A stretch of 64,000 bases of DNA from Misgurnus anguillicaudatus. Lineage: Eukaryota > Chordata > Actinopteri > Cypriniformes > Cobitidae. This document shows, one piece after another, positions 18,760 through 30,523 of this stretch (its first letter is position 1; the number at the start of each line of letters is the position of its first letter). Where the stretch lies: positions 2,271,001 through 2,335,000 of the forward strand of contig NC_073351.2 in the NCBI RefSeq assembly GCF_027580225.2, read 5' to 3'. The notes under the pieces were generated by a model. The model was not told the DNA's origin. It saw only the letters and a list, made by a program, of their open reading frames with translations, and searched no databases. The position numbers and the translations under genes are program-made.

Positions 18760-21700
18760 TGTAGTCTAGTGGTTAGAGCACTGATTCTCCCATAGAGCCC
18801 CAGGCCCCAGGTTCAAGTCTCACAAGGTTTAAGTGGAGTTCTCCACTGACAAGTAGTCACTTGTTTAGCTCTGATAGAGTTTGTGGGCAGCTTATAGCCT
18901 GCATATTCTATATTGCCTTCCCAAATCCAGTAGGTTGTTCATTTTATTACTGTCCCTCTGTCTCATGAATCAGTCTTCATAGCTGATGTGGGCTTAAGAT
19001 TTTTGCTGGACATTTGAGATAAAATTTAAGATAGAGTTCTGGACATAAAATTCAGGGCTTTCAAGCAAAATGTATTCCTGTAAGTTTCAATTTAAGAAAG
19101 AGTCCTGGACATAAAATTAGCAAATAATACAGCAGATGCCAACAGTATCTTTGGGTTTTGAAAGAAGCAAACAAATCTTCTTTAGATCTGATAGTTTCAT
19201 GTATTTTTGGTTTTGAATCTGACTGTACCAGCCAGCCAACTGTCTGAGCATAGGCAGCAATACACAGGACCAGGTTCTGTCAGCCCTGCTCCAACTCATC
19301 CTCTGTAGTCTAGTGGTTAGAGCACTGATTCTCACATGTGGGAGACCCAGGTTCAAGTCCCCCAATGTTTAAGTGGAGCTCTCTACTGACAAGTAGTCAC
19401 TTCTTTAACTCTGATAGAGTTTGTGGGCAGCTTATAGCCTGCATATTCTATTTTGCCTTCCCAAATCCAGTAGGTTGTTCATTTTATTACTGTTCCTATG
19501 TCTCATGAAGCAGTCTTCATAGCTGATGTGGGCTTAAGATTTTTGCTTGACATTTGAGATAAAATTTAAGATAGAGTTCTGGACCTAACATTCAGTGCCT
19601 CCAAGCAAAATGTATTCCTGTAAGTTTCAATTTAAGAAAGATTCCTGGACATAAAATTAGCAAATAATACAGCGGATGCCAACAGTGTCTTTGGGTTTTG
19701 AAAGAAGCAAACAAATCTTCTTTAGATCTGATAGTGTTCATGTATTTTTGGTTTTGACTCTGACTCTACCAGCCAGCCAACTGTCTGAGCATAGGCAGCA
19801 ATACAGATTTTGTCAGCCCAGCTTCAACTCATCCTCTGTAGTCTAGTGGTTAGAGCACTGATTCTCCCATAGAGCCCCAGGCCCCAGGTTCAAGTCTCAC
19901 AAGGTTTAAGTGGAGTTCTCCACTGACAAGTAGTCACTTGTTTAGCTCTGATAGAGTTTGTGGGCAGCTTATAGCCTGCATATTCTATATTGCCTTCCCA
20001 AATCCAGTAGGTTGTTCATTTTATTACTGTCCCTCTGTCTCATGAATCAGTCTTCATAGCTGATGTGGGCTTAAGATTTTTGCTGGACATTTGAGATAAA
20101 ATTTAAGATAGACTTCTGGACATAAAATTCAGGGCTTTCAAGCAAAATGTATTCCTGTAAGTTTCAATTTAAGAAAGAGTCCTGGACATAAAATTAGCAA
20201 ATAATACAGCAGATGCCAACAGTATCTTTGGGTTTTGAAAGAAGCAAACAAATCTTCTTTAGATCTGATAGTTTCATGTATTTTTGGTTTTGAATCTGAC
20301 TGTACCAGCCAGCCAACTGTCTGAGCATAGGCAGCAATACACAGGACCAGGTTCTGTCAGCCCTGCTCCAACTCATCCTCTGTAGTCTAGTGGTTAGAGC
20401 ACTGATTCTCACATGTGGGAGACCCAGGTTCAAGTCCCCCAATGTTTAAGTGGAGCTCTCTACTGACAAGTAGTCACACCTTTAACTCTGATAGAGTGTG
20501 TGGGCAGCTTATAGCCTGCATAATCTTTTTGCCTTCCCAAATCCAGTAGTTTGTTCATTTTATTACTGCTCCTATGTCTCCTGAAGCAGTCTTCATAGCT
20601 GATGTGGGCTTAAGATTTCTGCTGGACATTTAAGATCAAATTTAAGATAGAGTTCTGGACCTAACATTCAGTGCCTCCAAGCAAAATGTATTCCTGTAAG
20701 TTTCAATTTAAGAAAGATTCCTGGACATAAAATTAGCAAATAATACAGCAGATGCCAACAGTGTCTTTGGGTTTTGAAAGAAGCAAACAAATCTTCTTTA
20801 GATCTGATAGTGTTCATGTATTTTTGGTTTTGACTCTGACTCTACCAGCCAGCCAACTGTCTGAGCATAGGCAGCAATACAGATTTTGTCAGCCCAGCTT
20901 CAACTCATCCTCTGTAGTCTAGTGGTTAGAGCACTGATTCTCCCATAGAGCCCCAGGCCCCAGGTTCAAGTCTCACAAGGTTTAAGTGGAGTTCTCCACT
21001 GACAAGTAGTCACTTGTTTAGCTCTGATAGAGTTTGTGGGCAGCTTATAGCCTGCATATTCTATATTGCCTTCCCAAATCCAGTAGGTTGTTCATTTTAT
21101 TACTGTCCCTCTGTCTCATGAATCAGTCTTCATAGCTGATGTGGGCTTAAGATTTTTGCTGGACATTTGAGATAAAATTTAAGATAGACTTCTGGACATA
21201 AAATTCAGGGCTTTCAAGCAAAATGTATTCCTGTAAGTTTCAATTTAAGAAAGAGTCCTGGACATAAAATTAGCAAATAATACAGCAGATGCCAACAGTA
21301 TCTTTGGGTTTTGAAAGAAGCAAACAAATCTTCTTTAGATCTGATAGTTTCATGTATTTTTGGTTTTGAATCTGACTGTACCAGCCAGCCAACTGTCTGA
21401 GCATAGGCAGCAATACACAGGACCAGGTTCTGTCAGCCCTGCTCCAACTCATCCTCTGTAGTCTAGTGGTTAGAGCACTGATTCTCACATGTGGGAGACC
21501 CAGGTTCAAGTCCCCCAATGTTTAAGTGGAGCTCTCTACTGACAAGTAGTCACTTGTTTAACTCTGATAGAGTGTGTGGGCAGCTTATAACCTGCATAAC
21601 CTTTTTGCCTTCCCAAATCCAGTAGTTTGTTCATTTTATTACTGCTCCTATGTCTCCTGAAGCAGTCTTCATAGCTGATGTGGGCTTAAGATTTCTGCTG

Positions 21701-22492
21701 GACATTTAAGATCAAATTTAAGATAGAGTTCTGGACTTAACATTCAGTTCCTCCAAGCAAAATGTATTCCTATAAGTTTCAATTTAAGAAAGATTCCTGG
21801 ACATAAAATTAGCAAATAATACAGCAGATGCCAACAGTGTCTTTGGGTTTTGAAAGAAGCAAACAAATCTTCTTTAGATCTGATAGTGTTCATGTATTTT
21901 TGGTTTTGACTCTGACTCTACCAGCCAGCCCAGCTTCAACTCATCCTCTGTAGTCTAGTGGTTAGAGCACTGATTCTCCCATAGAGCCCCAGGCCCCAGG
22001 TTCAAGTCTCACAAGGTTTAAGTGGAGTTCTCCACTGACAAGTAGTCACTTGTTTAGCTCTGATAGAGTTTGTGGGCAGCTTATAGCCTGCATGTTCTAT
22101 TTTGCCTTCCCAAATCCAGTAGGTTGTTCATTTTATTACTGTTCCTATGTCTCATGAAGCAGTCTTCATAGCTGATGTGGGCTTAAGATTTTTGCTGGAC
22201 ATTTGAGATAAAATTTAAGATAGAGTTCTGGACATACAATTCAGGGCTTTCAAGCAAAATGTATTCCTGTAAGTTTCAATTTAAGAAAGAGTCCTGGACA
22301 TAAAATTAGCAAATAATACAGCAGATGCCAACAGTATCTTTGGGGTTGGAAAGAAGCAAACAAATCTCCTTTAGATCTGATAGTTTCATGTATTTTTGGT
22401 TTTGAATCTGACTGTACCAGCCAGCCAACTGTTTGAGCATAGGCAGCAATACACAGGACCAGGTTCTGTCAGCCCTGCTCCAACTCATCCTC
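18760..22492 (+). repeat. Left copy of a duplication at 4,802-bp offset
   Basis: Heads 18760, 19304, 19837, 20381, 20913, 21457, 21949 and 22493 correspond to 23562, 24106, 24639, 25183, 25715, 26259, 26751 and 27295 at exactly 4,802 bp. Both copies include the 40-bp deletion unit. Private differences exist (CACACCTTTAAC at about 20,475), so this is older than the 15.6-kb duplication. Confidence 0.86.
21457..21948 (+). repeat. A2 unit with 40-bp deletion, copy 1
   Basis: The tail reads CCAGCCAGCCCAGCTTC at 21,921-21,937. Forty bases that normally follow CCAGCCAGCC are missing. The deleted segment ends in CAGCC and is preceded by CAGCC, so a 5-bp direct repeat marks the join. The unit is 492 bp instead of about 532. 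Confidence 0.9.
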
Positions 22493-23561
22493 TGTAGTCT
22501 AGTGGTTAGAGCACTGATTCTCACATGTGGGAGACCCAGGTTCAAGTCCCCCAATGTTTAAGTGGAGCTCTCTACTGACAAGTAGTCACTTCTTTAACTC
22601 TGATAGAGTTTGTGGGCAGCTTATAGCCTGCATATTCTATTTTGCCTTCCCAAATCCAGTAGTTTGTTCATTTTATTACTGCTCCTATGTCTCCTGAAGC
22701 AGTCTTCATAGCTGATGTGGGCTTAAGATTTCTGCTGGACATTTAAGATCAAATTTAAGATAGAGTTCTGGACCTAACATTCAGTGCCTCCAAGCAAAAT
22801 GTATTCCTGTAAGTTTCAATTTAAGAAAGATTCCTGGACATAAAATTAGCAAATAATACAGCAGATGCCAACAGTGTCTTTGGGTTTTGAAAGAAGCAAA
22901 CAAATCTTCTTTAGATCTGATAGTGTTCATGTATTTTTGGTTTTGACTCTGACTCTACCAGCCAGCCAACTGTCTGAGCATAGGCAGCAATACAGATTTT
23001 GTCAGCCCAGCTTCAACTCATCCTCTGTAGTCTAGTGGTTAGAGCACTGATTCTCCCATAGAGCCCCAGGCCCCAGGTTCAAGTCTCACAAGGTTTAAGT
23101 GGAGTTCTCCACTGACAAGTAGTCACTTGTTTAGCTCTGATAGAGTTTGTGGGCAGCTTATAGCCTGCATATTCTATATTGCCTTCCCAAATCCAGTAGG
23201 TTGTTCATTTTATTACTGTCCCTCTGTCTCATGAAGCAGTCTTCATAGCTGATGTGGGCTTAAGATTTTTGCTGTACATTTGAGATAAAATTTAAGATAG
23301 ACTTCTGGACATAAAATTCAGGGCTTTCAAGCAAAATGTATTCCTGTAAGTTTCAATTTAAGAAAGAGTCCTGGACATAAAATTAGCAAATAATACAGCA
23401 GATGCCAACAGTATCTTTGGGTTTTGAAAGAAGCAAACAAATCTTCTTTAGATCTGATAGTTTCATGTATTTTTGGTTTTGAATCTGACTGTACCAGCCA
23501 GCCAACTGTCTGAGCATAGGCAGCAATACAGATTTTGTCAGCCCAGCTTCAACTCATCCTC

Positions 23562-26500
23562 TGTAGTCTAGTGGTTAGAGCACTGATTCTCCCATAGAGC
23601 CCCAGGCCCCAGGTTCAAGTCTCACAAGGTTTAAGTGGAGTTCTCCACTGACAAGTAGTCACTTGTTTAGCTCTGATAGAGTTTGTGGGCAGCTTATAGC
23701 CTGCATATTCTATATTGCCTTCCCAAATCCAGTAGGTTGTTCATTTTATTACTGTCCCTCTGTCTCATGAATCAGTCTTCATAGCTGATGTGGGCTTAAG
23801 ATTTTTGCTGGACATTTGAGATAAAATTTAAGATAGACTTCTGGACATAAAATTCAGGGCTTTCAAGCAAAATGTATTCCTGTAAGTTTCAATTTAAGAA
23901 AGAGTCCTGGACATAAAATTAGCAAATAATACAGCAGATGCCAACAGTATCTTTGGGTTTTGAAAGAAGCAAACAAATCTTCTTTAGATCTGATAGTTTC
24001 ATGTATTTTTGGTTTTGAATCTGACTGTACCAGCCAGCCAACTGTCTGAGCATAGGCAGCAATACACAGGACCAGGTTCTGTCAGCCCTGCTCCAACTCA
24101 TCCTCTGTAGTCTAGTGGTTAGAGCACTGATTCTCACATGTGGGAGACCCAGGTTCAAGTCCCCCAATGTTTAAGTGGAGCTCTCTACTGACAAGTAGTC
24201 ACTTCTTTAACTCTGATAGAGTTTGTGGGCAGCTTATAGCCTGCATATTCTATTTTGCCTTCCCAAATCCAGTAGGTTGTTCATTTTATTACTGTTCCTA
24301 TGTCTCATGAAGCAGTCTTCATAGCTGATGTGGGCTTAAGATTTTTGCTGGACATTTGAGATAAAATTTAAGATAGAGTTCTGGACCTAACATTCAGTGC
24401 CTCCAAGCAAAATGTATTCCTGTAAGTTTCAATTTAAGAAAGATTCCTGGACATAAAATTAGCAAATAATACAGCAGATGCCAACAGTGTCTTTGGGTTT
24501 TGAAAGAAGCAAACAAATCTTCTTTAGATCTGATAGTGTTCATGTATTTTTGGTTTTGACTCTGACTCTACCAGCCAGCCAACTGTCTGAGCATAGGCAG
24601 CAATACAGATTTTGTCAGCCCAGCTTCAACTCATCCTCTGTAGTCTAGTGGTTAGAGCACTGATTCTCCCATAGAGCCCCAGGCCCCAGGTTCAAGTCTC
24701 ACAAGGTTTAAGTGGAGTTCTCCACTGACAAGTAGTCACTTGTTTAGCTCTGATAGAGTTTGTGGGCAGCTTATAGCCTGCATATTCTATATTGCCTTCC
24801 CAAATCCAGTAGGTTGTTCATTTTATTACTGTCCCTCTGTCTCATGAATCAGTCTTCATAGCTGATGTGGGCTTAAGATTTTTGCTGGACATTTGAGATA
24901 AAATTTAAGATAGACTTCTGGACATAAAATTCAGGGCTTTCAAGCAAAATGTATTCCTGTAAGTTTCAATTTAAGAAAGAGTCCTGGACATAAAATTAGC
25001 AAATAATACAGCAGATGCCAACAGTATCTTTGGGTTTTGAAAGAAGCAAACAAATCTTCTTTAGATCTGATAGTTTCATGTATTTTTGGTTTTGAATCTG
25101 ACTGTACCAGCCAGCCAACTGTCTGAGCATAGGCAGCAATACACAGGACCAGGTTCTGTCAGCCCTGCTCCAACTCATCCTCTGTAGTCTAGTGGTTAGA
25201 GCACTGATTCTCACATGTGGGAGACCCAGGTTCAAGTCCCCCAATGTTTAAGTGGAGCTCTCTACTGACAAGTAGTCACTTCTTTAACTCTGATAGAGTG
25301 TGTGGGCAGCTTATAGCCTGCATAATCTTTTTGCCTTCCCAAATCCAGTAGTTTGTTCATTTTATTACTGCTCCTATGTCTCCTGAAGCAGTCTTCATAG
25401 CTGATGTGGGCTTAAGATTTCTGCTGGACATTTAAGATCAAATTTAAGATAGAGTTCTGGACTTAACATTCAGTGCCTCCAAGCAAAATGTATTCCTATA
25501 AGTTTCAATTTAAGAAAGATTCCTGGACATAAAATTAGCAAATAATACAGCAGATGCCAACAGTGTCTTTGGGTTTTGAAAGAAGCAAACAAATCTTCTT
25601 TAGATCTGATAGTGTTCATGTATTTTTGGTTTTGACTCTGACTCTACCAGCCAGCCAACTGTCTGAGCATAGGCAGCAATACAGATTTAGTCAGCCCAGC
25701 TTCAACTCATCCTCTGTAGTCTAGTGGTTAGAGCACTGATTCTCCCATAGAGCCCCAGGCCCCAGGTTCAAGTCTCACAAGGTTTAAGTGGAGTTCTCCA
25801 CTGACAAGTAGTCACTTGTTTAGCTCTGATAGAGTTTGTGGGCAGCTTATAGCCTGCATATTCTATATTGCCTTCCCAAATCCAGTAGGTTGTTCATTTT
25901 ATTACTGTCCCTCTGTCTCATGAATCAGTCTTCATAGCTGATGTGGGCTTAAGATTTTTGCTGGACATTTGAGATAAAATTTAAGATAGACTTCTGGACA
26001 TAAAATTCAGGGCTTTCAAGCAAAATGTATTCCTGTAAGTTTCAATTTAAGAAAGAGTCCTGGACATAAAATTAGCAAATAATACAGCAGATGCCAACAG
26101 TATCTTTGGGTTTTGAAAGAAGCAAACAAATCTTCTTTAGATCTGATAGTTTCATGTATTTTTGGTTTTGAATCTGACTGTACCAGCCAGCCAACTGTCT
26201 GAGCATAGGCAGCAATACACAGGACCAGGTTCTGTCAGCCCTGCTCCAACTCATCCTCTGTAGTCTAGTGGTTAGAGCACTGATTCTCACATGTGGGAGA
26301 CCCAGGTTCAAGTCCCCCAATGTTTAAGTGGAGCTCTCTACTGACAAGTAGTCACTTGTTTAACTCTGATAGAGTGTGTGGGCAGCTTATAACCTGCATA
26401 ACCTTTTTGCCTTCCCAAATCCAGTAGTTTGTTCATTTTATTACTGCTCCTATGTCTCCTGAAGCAGTCTTCATAGCTGATGTGGGCTTAAGATTTCTGC

Positions 26501-27294
26501 TGGACATTTAAGATCAAATTTAAGATAGAGTTCTGGACTTAACATTCAGTGCCTCCAAGCAAAATGTATTCCTATAAGTTTAAATTTAAGAAAGATTCCT
26601 GGACATAAAATTAGCAAATAATACAGCAGATGCCAACAGTGTCTTTGGGTTTTGAAAGAAGCAAACAAATCTTCTTTAGATCTGATAGTGTTCATGTATT
26701 TTTGGTTTTGACTCTGACTCTACCAGCCAGCCCAGCTTCAACTCATCCTCTGTAGTCTAGTGGTTAGAGCACTGATTCTCCCATAGAGCCCCAGGCCCCA
26801 GGTTCAAGTCTCACAAGGTTTAAGTGGAGTTCTCCACTGACAAGTAGTCACTTGTTTAGCTCTGATAGAGTTTGTGGGCAGCTTATAGCCTGCATGTTCT
26901 ATTTTGCCTTCCCAAATCCAGTAGGTTGTTCATTTTATTACTGTTCCTATGTCTCATGAAGCAGTCTTCATAGCTGATGTGGGCTTAAGATTTTTGCTGG
27001 ACATTTGAGATAAAATTTAAGATAGAGTTCTGGACATAAAATTCAGGGCTTTCAAGCAAAATGTATTCCTGTAAGTTTCAATTTAAGAAAGAGTCCTGGA
27101 AATAAAATTAGCAAATAATACAGCAGATGCCAACAGTATCTTTGGGGTTTGAAAGAAGCAAACAAATCTTCTTTAGATCTGATAGTTTCATGTATTTTTG
27201 GTTTTGAATCTGACTGTACCAGCCAGCCAACTGTCTGAGCATAGGCAGCAATACACAGGACCAGGTTCTGTCAGCCCTGCTCCAACTCATCCTC
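23562..27294 (+). repeat. Right copy of a duplication at 4,802-bp offset
   Basis: Same head spacing and same 40-bp deletion unit as 18,760-22,492. Its left neighbour, 23026-23561, is a B unit that changes to an A tail (CAATACAGATTTTG) and so gives a B-B junction, as expected at a duplication edge. Confidence 0.85.
26259..26750 (+). repeat. A2 unit with 40-bp deletion, copy 2
   Basis: The same join at about 26,721-26,740, inherited through the 4,802-bp-offset duplication. It differs from copy 1 at a few bases, for example TTTAAATTTAAG near 26,580. Confidence 0.9.
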
Positions 27295-27826
27295 TGTAGT
27301 CTAGTGGTTAGAGCACTGATTCTCACATGTGGGAGACCCAGGTTCAAGTCCCCCAATGTTTAAGTGGAGCTCTCTACTGACAAGTAGTCACTTCTTTAAC
27401 TCTGATAGAGTTTGTGGGCAGCTTATAGCCTGCATATTCTATTTTGCCTTCCCAAATCCAGTAGTTGTTCATTTTATTACTGCTCCTATGTCTCCTGAAG
27501 CAGTCTTCATAGCTGATGTGGGCTTAAGATTTCTGCTGGACAATTAAGATCAAATTTAAGATAGAGTTCTGGACCTAACATTCAGTGCCTCCAAGCAAAA
27601 TGTATTCCTGTAAGTTTCAATTTAAGAAAGATTCCTGGACATAAAATTAGCAAATAATACAGCAGATGCCAACAGTGTCTTTGGGTTTTGAAAGAAGCAA
27701 ACAAATCTTCTTTAGATCTGATAGTGTTCATGTATTTTTGGTTTTGACTCTGACTCGACCAGCCAGCCAACTGTCTGAGCATAGGCAGCAATACAGATTT
27801 TGTCAGCCCAGCTTCAACTCATCCTC

Positions 27827-30523
27827 TGTAGTCTAGTGGTTAGAGCACTGATTCTCCCATAGAGCCCCAGGCCCCAGGTTCAAGTCTCACAAGGTTTAAG
27901 TGGAGTTCTCCACTGACAAGTAGTCACTTGTTTAGCTCTGATAGAGTTTGTGGGCAGCTTATAGCCTGCATATTCTATTTTGCCTTCCCAAATCCAGTAG
28001 GTTGTTCATTTTATTACTGTACCTATGTCTCATGAAGCAGTCTTCATAGCTGATGTGGGCTTAAGATTTTTGCTGGACATTTGAGATAAAATTTAAGATA
28101 GAGTTCTGGACCTAACATTCAGTGCCTCCAAGCAAAATGTATTCCTGTAAGTTTCAATTTAAGAAAGATTCCTGGACATAAAATTAGCAAATAATACAGC
28201 AGATGCCAACAGTGTCTTTGGGTTTTGAAAGAAGCAAACAAATCTTCTTTAGATCTGATAGTGTTCATGTATTTTTGGTTTTGACTCTGACTCTACCAGC
28301 CAGCCAACTGTCTGAGCATAGGCAGCAATACAGATTTTGTCAACCCAGCTTCAACTCATCCTCTGTAGTCTAGTGGTTAGAGCACTGATTCTCCCATAGA
28401 GCCCCAGGCCCCAGGTTCAAGTCTCACAAGGTTTAAGTGGAGTTCTCCACTGACAAGTAGTCACTTGTTTAGCTCTGATAGAGTTTGTGGGCAGCTTATA
28501 GCCTGCATATTCTATATTGCCTTCCCAAATCCAGTAGGTTGTTCATTTTATTACTGTCCCTCTGTCTCATGAAGCAGTCTTTATAGCTGATGTGGGCTTA
28601 AGATTTTTGCTGGACATTTGAGATAAAATTTAAGATAGACTTCTGGACATAAAATTCAGGGCTTTCAAGCAAAATGTATTCCTGTAAGTTTCAATTTAAG
28701 AAAGAGTCCTGGACATAAAATTAGCAAATAATACAGCAGATGCCAACAGTATCTTTGGGTTTTGAAAGAAGCAAACAAATCTTCTTTAGATCTGATAGTT
28801 TCATGTATTTTTGGTTTTGAATCTGACTGTACCAGCCAGCCAACTGTCTGAGCATAGGCAGCAATACACAGGACCAGGTTCTGTCAGCCCTGCTCCAACT
28901 CATCCTCTGTAGTCTAGTGGTTAGAGCACTGATTCTCACATGTGGGAGACCCAGGTTCAAGTCCCCCAATGTTTAAGTGGAGCTCTCTACTGACAAGTAG
29001 TCACTTGTTTAACTCTGATAGAGTGTGTGGGCAGCTTATAACCTGCATAACCTTTTTGCCTTCCCAAATCCAGTAGTTTGTTCATTTTATTACTGCTCCT
29101 ATGTCTCCTGAAGCAGTCTTCATAGCTGATGTGGGCTTAAGATTTCTGCTGGACATTTAAGATCAAATTTAAGATAGTGTTCTGGACATAAAATTCAGGG
29201 CTTTCAAGCAAAATGTATTCCTGTAAGTTTCAATTTAAGAAAGATTCCTGGACATAAAATTAGCAAATAATACAGCAGATGCCAACAGTATCTTTGGGGT
29301 TGGAAAGAAGCAAACAAATCTCCTTTAGATCTGATAGTTTCATGTATTTTTGGTTTTGAATCTGACTGTACCAGCCAGCCAACTGTTTGAGCATAGGCAG
29401 CAATACACAGGACCAGGTTCTGTCAGCCCTGCTCCAACTCATCCTCTGTAGTCTAGTGGTTAGAGCACTGATTCTCACGTGTGGGAGACCCAGGTTCAAG
29501 TCCCCCAATGTTTAAGTGGAGCTCTCTACTGACAAGTAGTCACTTCTTTAACTCTGATAGAGTTTGTGGGCAGCTTATAGCCTGCATATTCTATTTTGCC
29601 TTCCCAAATCCAGTAGTTTGTTCATTTTATTACTGCTCCTATGTCTCCTGAAGCAGTCTTCATAGCTGATGTGGGCTTAAGATTTCTGCTGGACATTTAA
29701 GATCAAATTTAAGATAGAGTTCTGGACCTAACATTCAGTGCCTCCAAGCAAAATGTATTCCTGTAAGTTTCAATTTAAGAAAGATTCCTGGACATAAAAT
29801 TAGCAAATAATACAGCAGATGCCAACAGTGTCTTTGGGTTTTGAAAGAAGCAAACAAATCTTCTTTAGATCTGATAGTGTTCATGTATTTTTGGTTTTGA
29901 CTCTGACTCTACCAGCCAGCCAACTGTCTGAGCATAGGCAGCAATACAGATTTTGTCAGCCCAGCTTCAACTCATCCTCTGTAGTCTAGTGGTTAGAGCA
30001 CTGATTCTCCCATAGAGCCCCAGGCCCCAGGTTCAAGTCTCACAAGGTTTAAGTGGAGTTCTCCACTGACAAGTAGTCACTTGTTTAGCTCTGATAGAGT
30101 TTGTGGGCAGCTTATAGCCTGCATATTCTATATTGCCTTCCCAAATCCAGTAGGTTGTTCATTTTATTACTGTCCCTCTGTCTCATGAAGCAGTCTTCAT
30201 AGCTGATGTGGGCTTAAGATTTTTGCTGTACATTTGAGATAAAATTTAAGATAGACTTCTGGACATAAAATTCAGGGCTTTCAAGCAAAATGTATTCCTG
30301 TAAGTTTCAATTTAAGAAAGAGTCCTGGACATAAAATTAGCAAATAATACAGCAGATGCCAACAGTATCTTTGGGTTTTGAAAGAAGCAAACAAATCTTC
30401 TTTAGATCTGATAGTTTCATGTATTTTTGGTTTTGAATCTGACTGTACCAGCCAGCCAACTGTCTGAGCATAGGCAGCAATACACAGGACCAGGTTCTGT
30501 CAGCCCTGCTCCAACTCATCCTC
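27827..30523 (+). repeat. Right copy of a five-unit block at 21,066-bp offset
   Basis: Same unit order and private variants as 6,761-9,457. Its end runs into the regular dimers that precede the 15.6-kb duplication. Part of it, about 29,200-30,000, also matches 22,220-23,025. Confidence 0.84.

Noticed and set aside
27329..27547. Plus-strand 72-codon frame
   Set aside because: It starts at GTG inside the head and is open only because GTAGTTTG lost a base (GTAGTTG near 27,463), which shifts frame. It is a chance frame in one unit.
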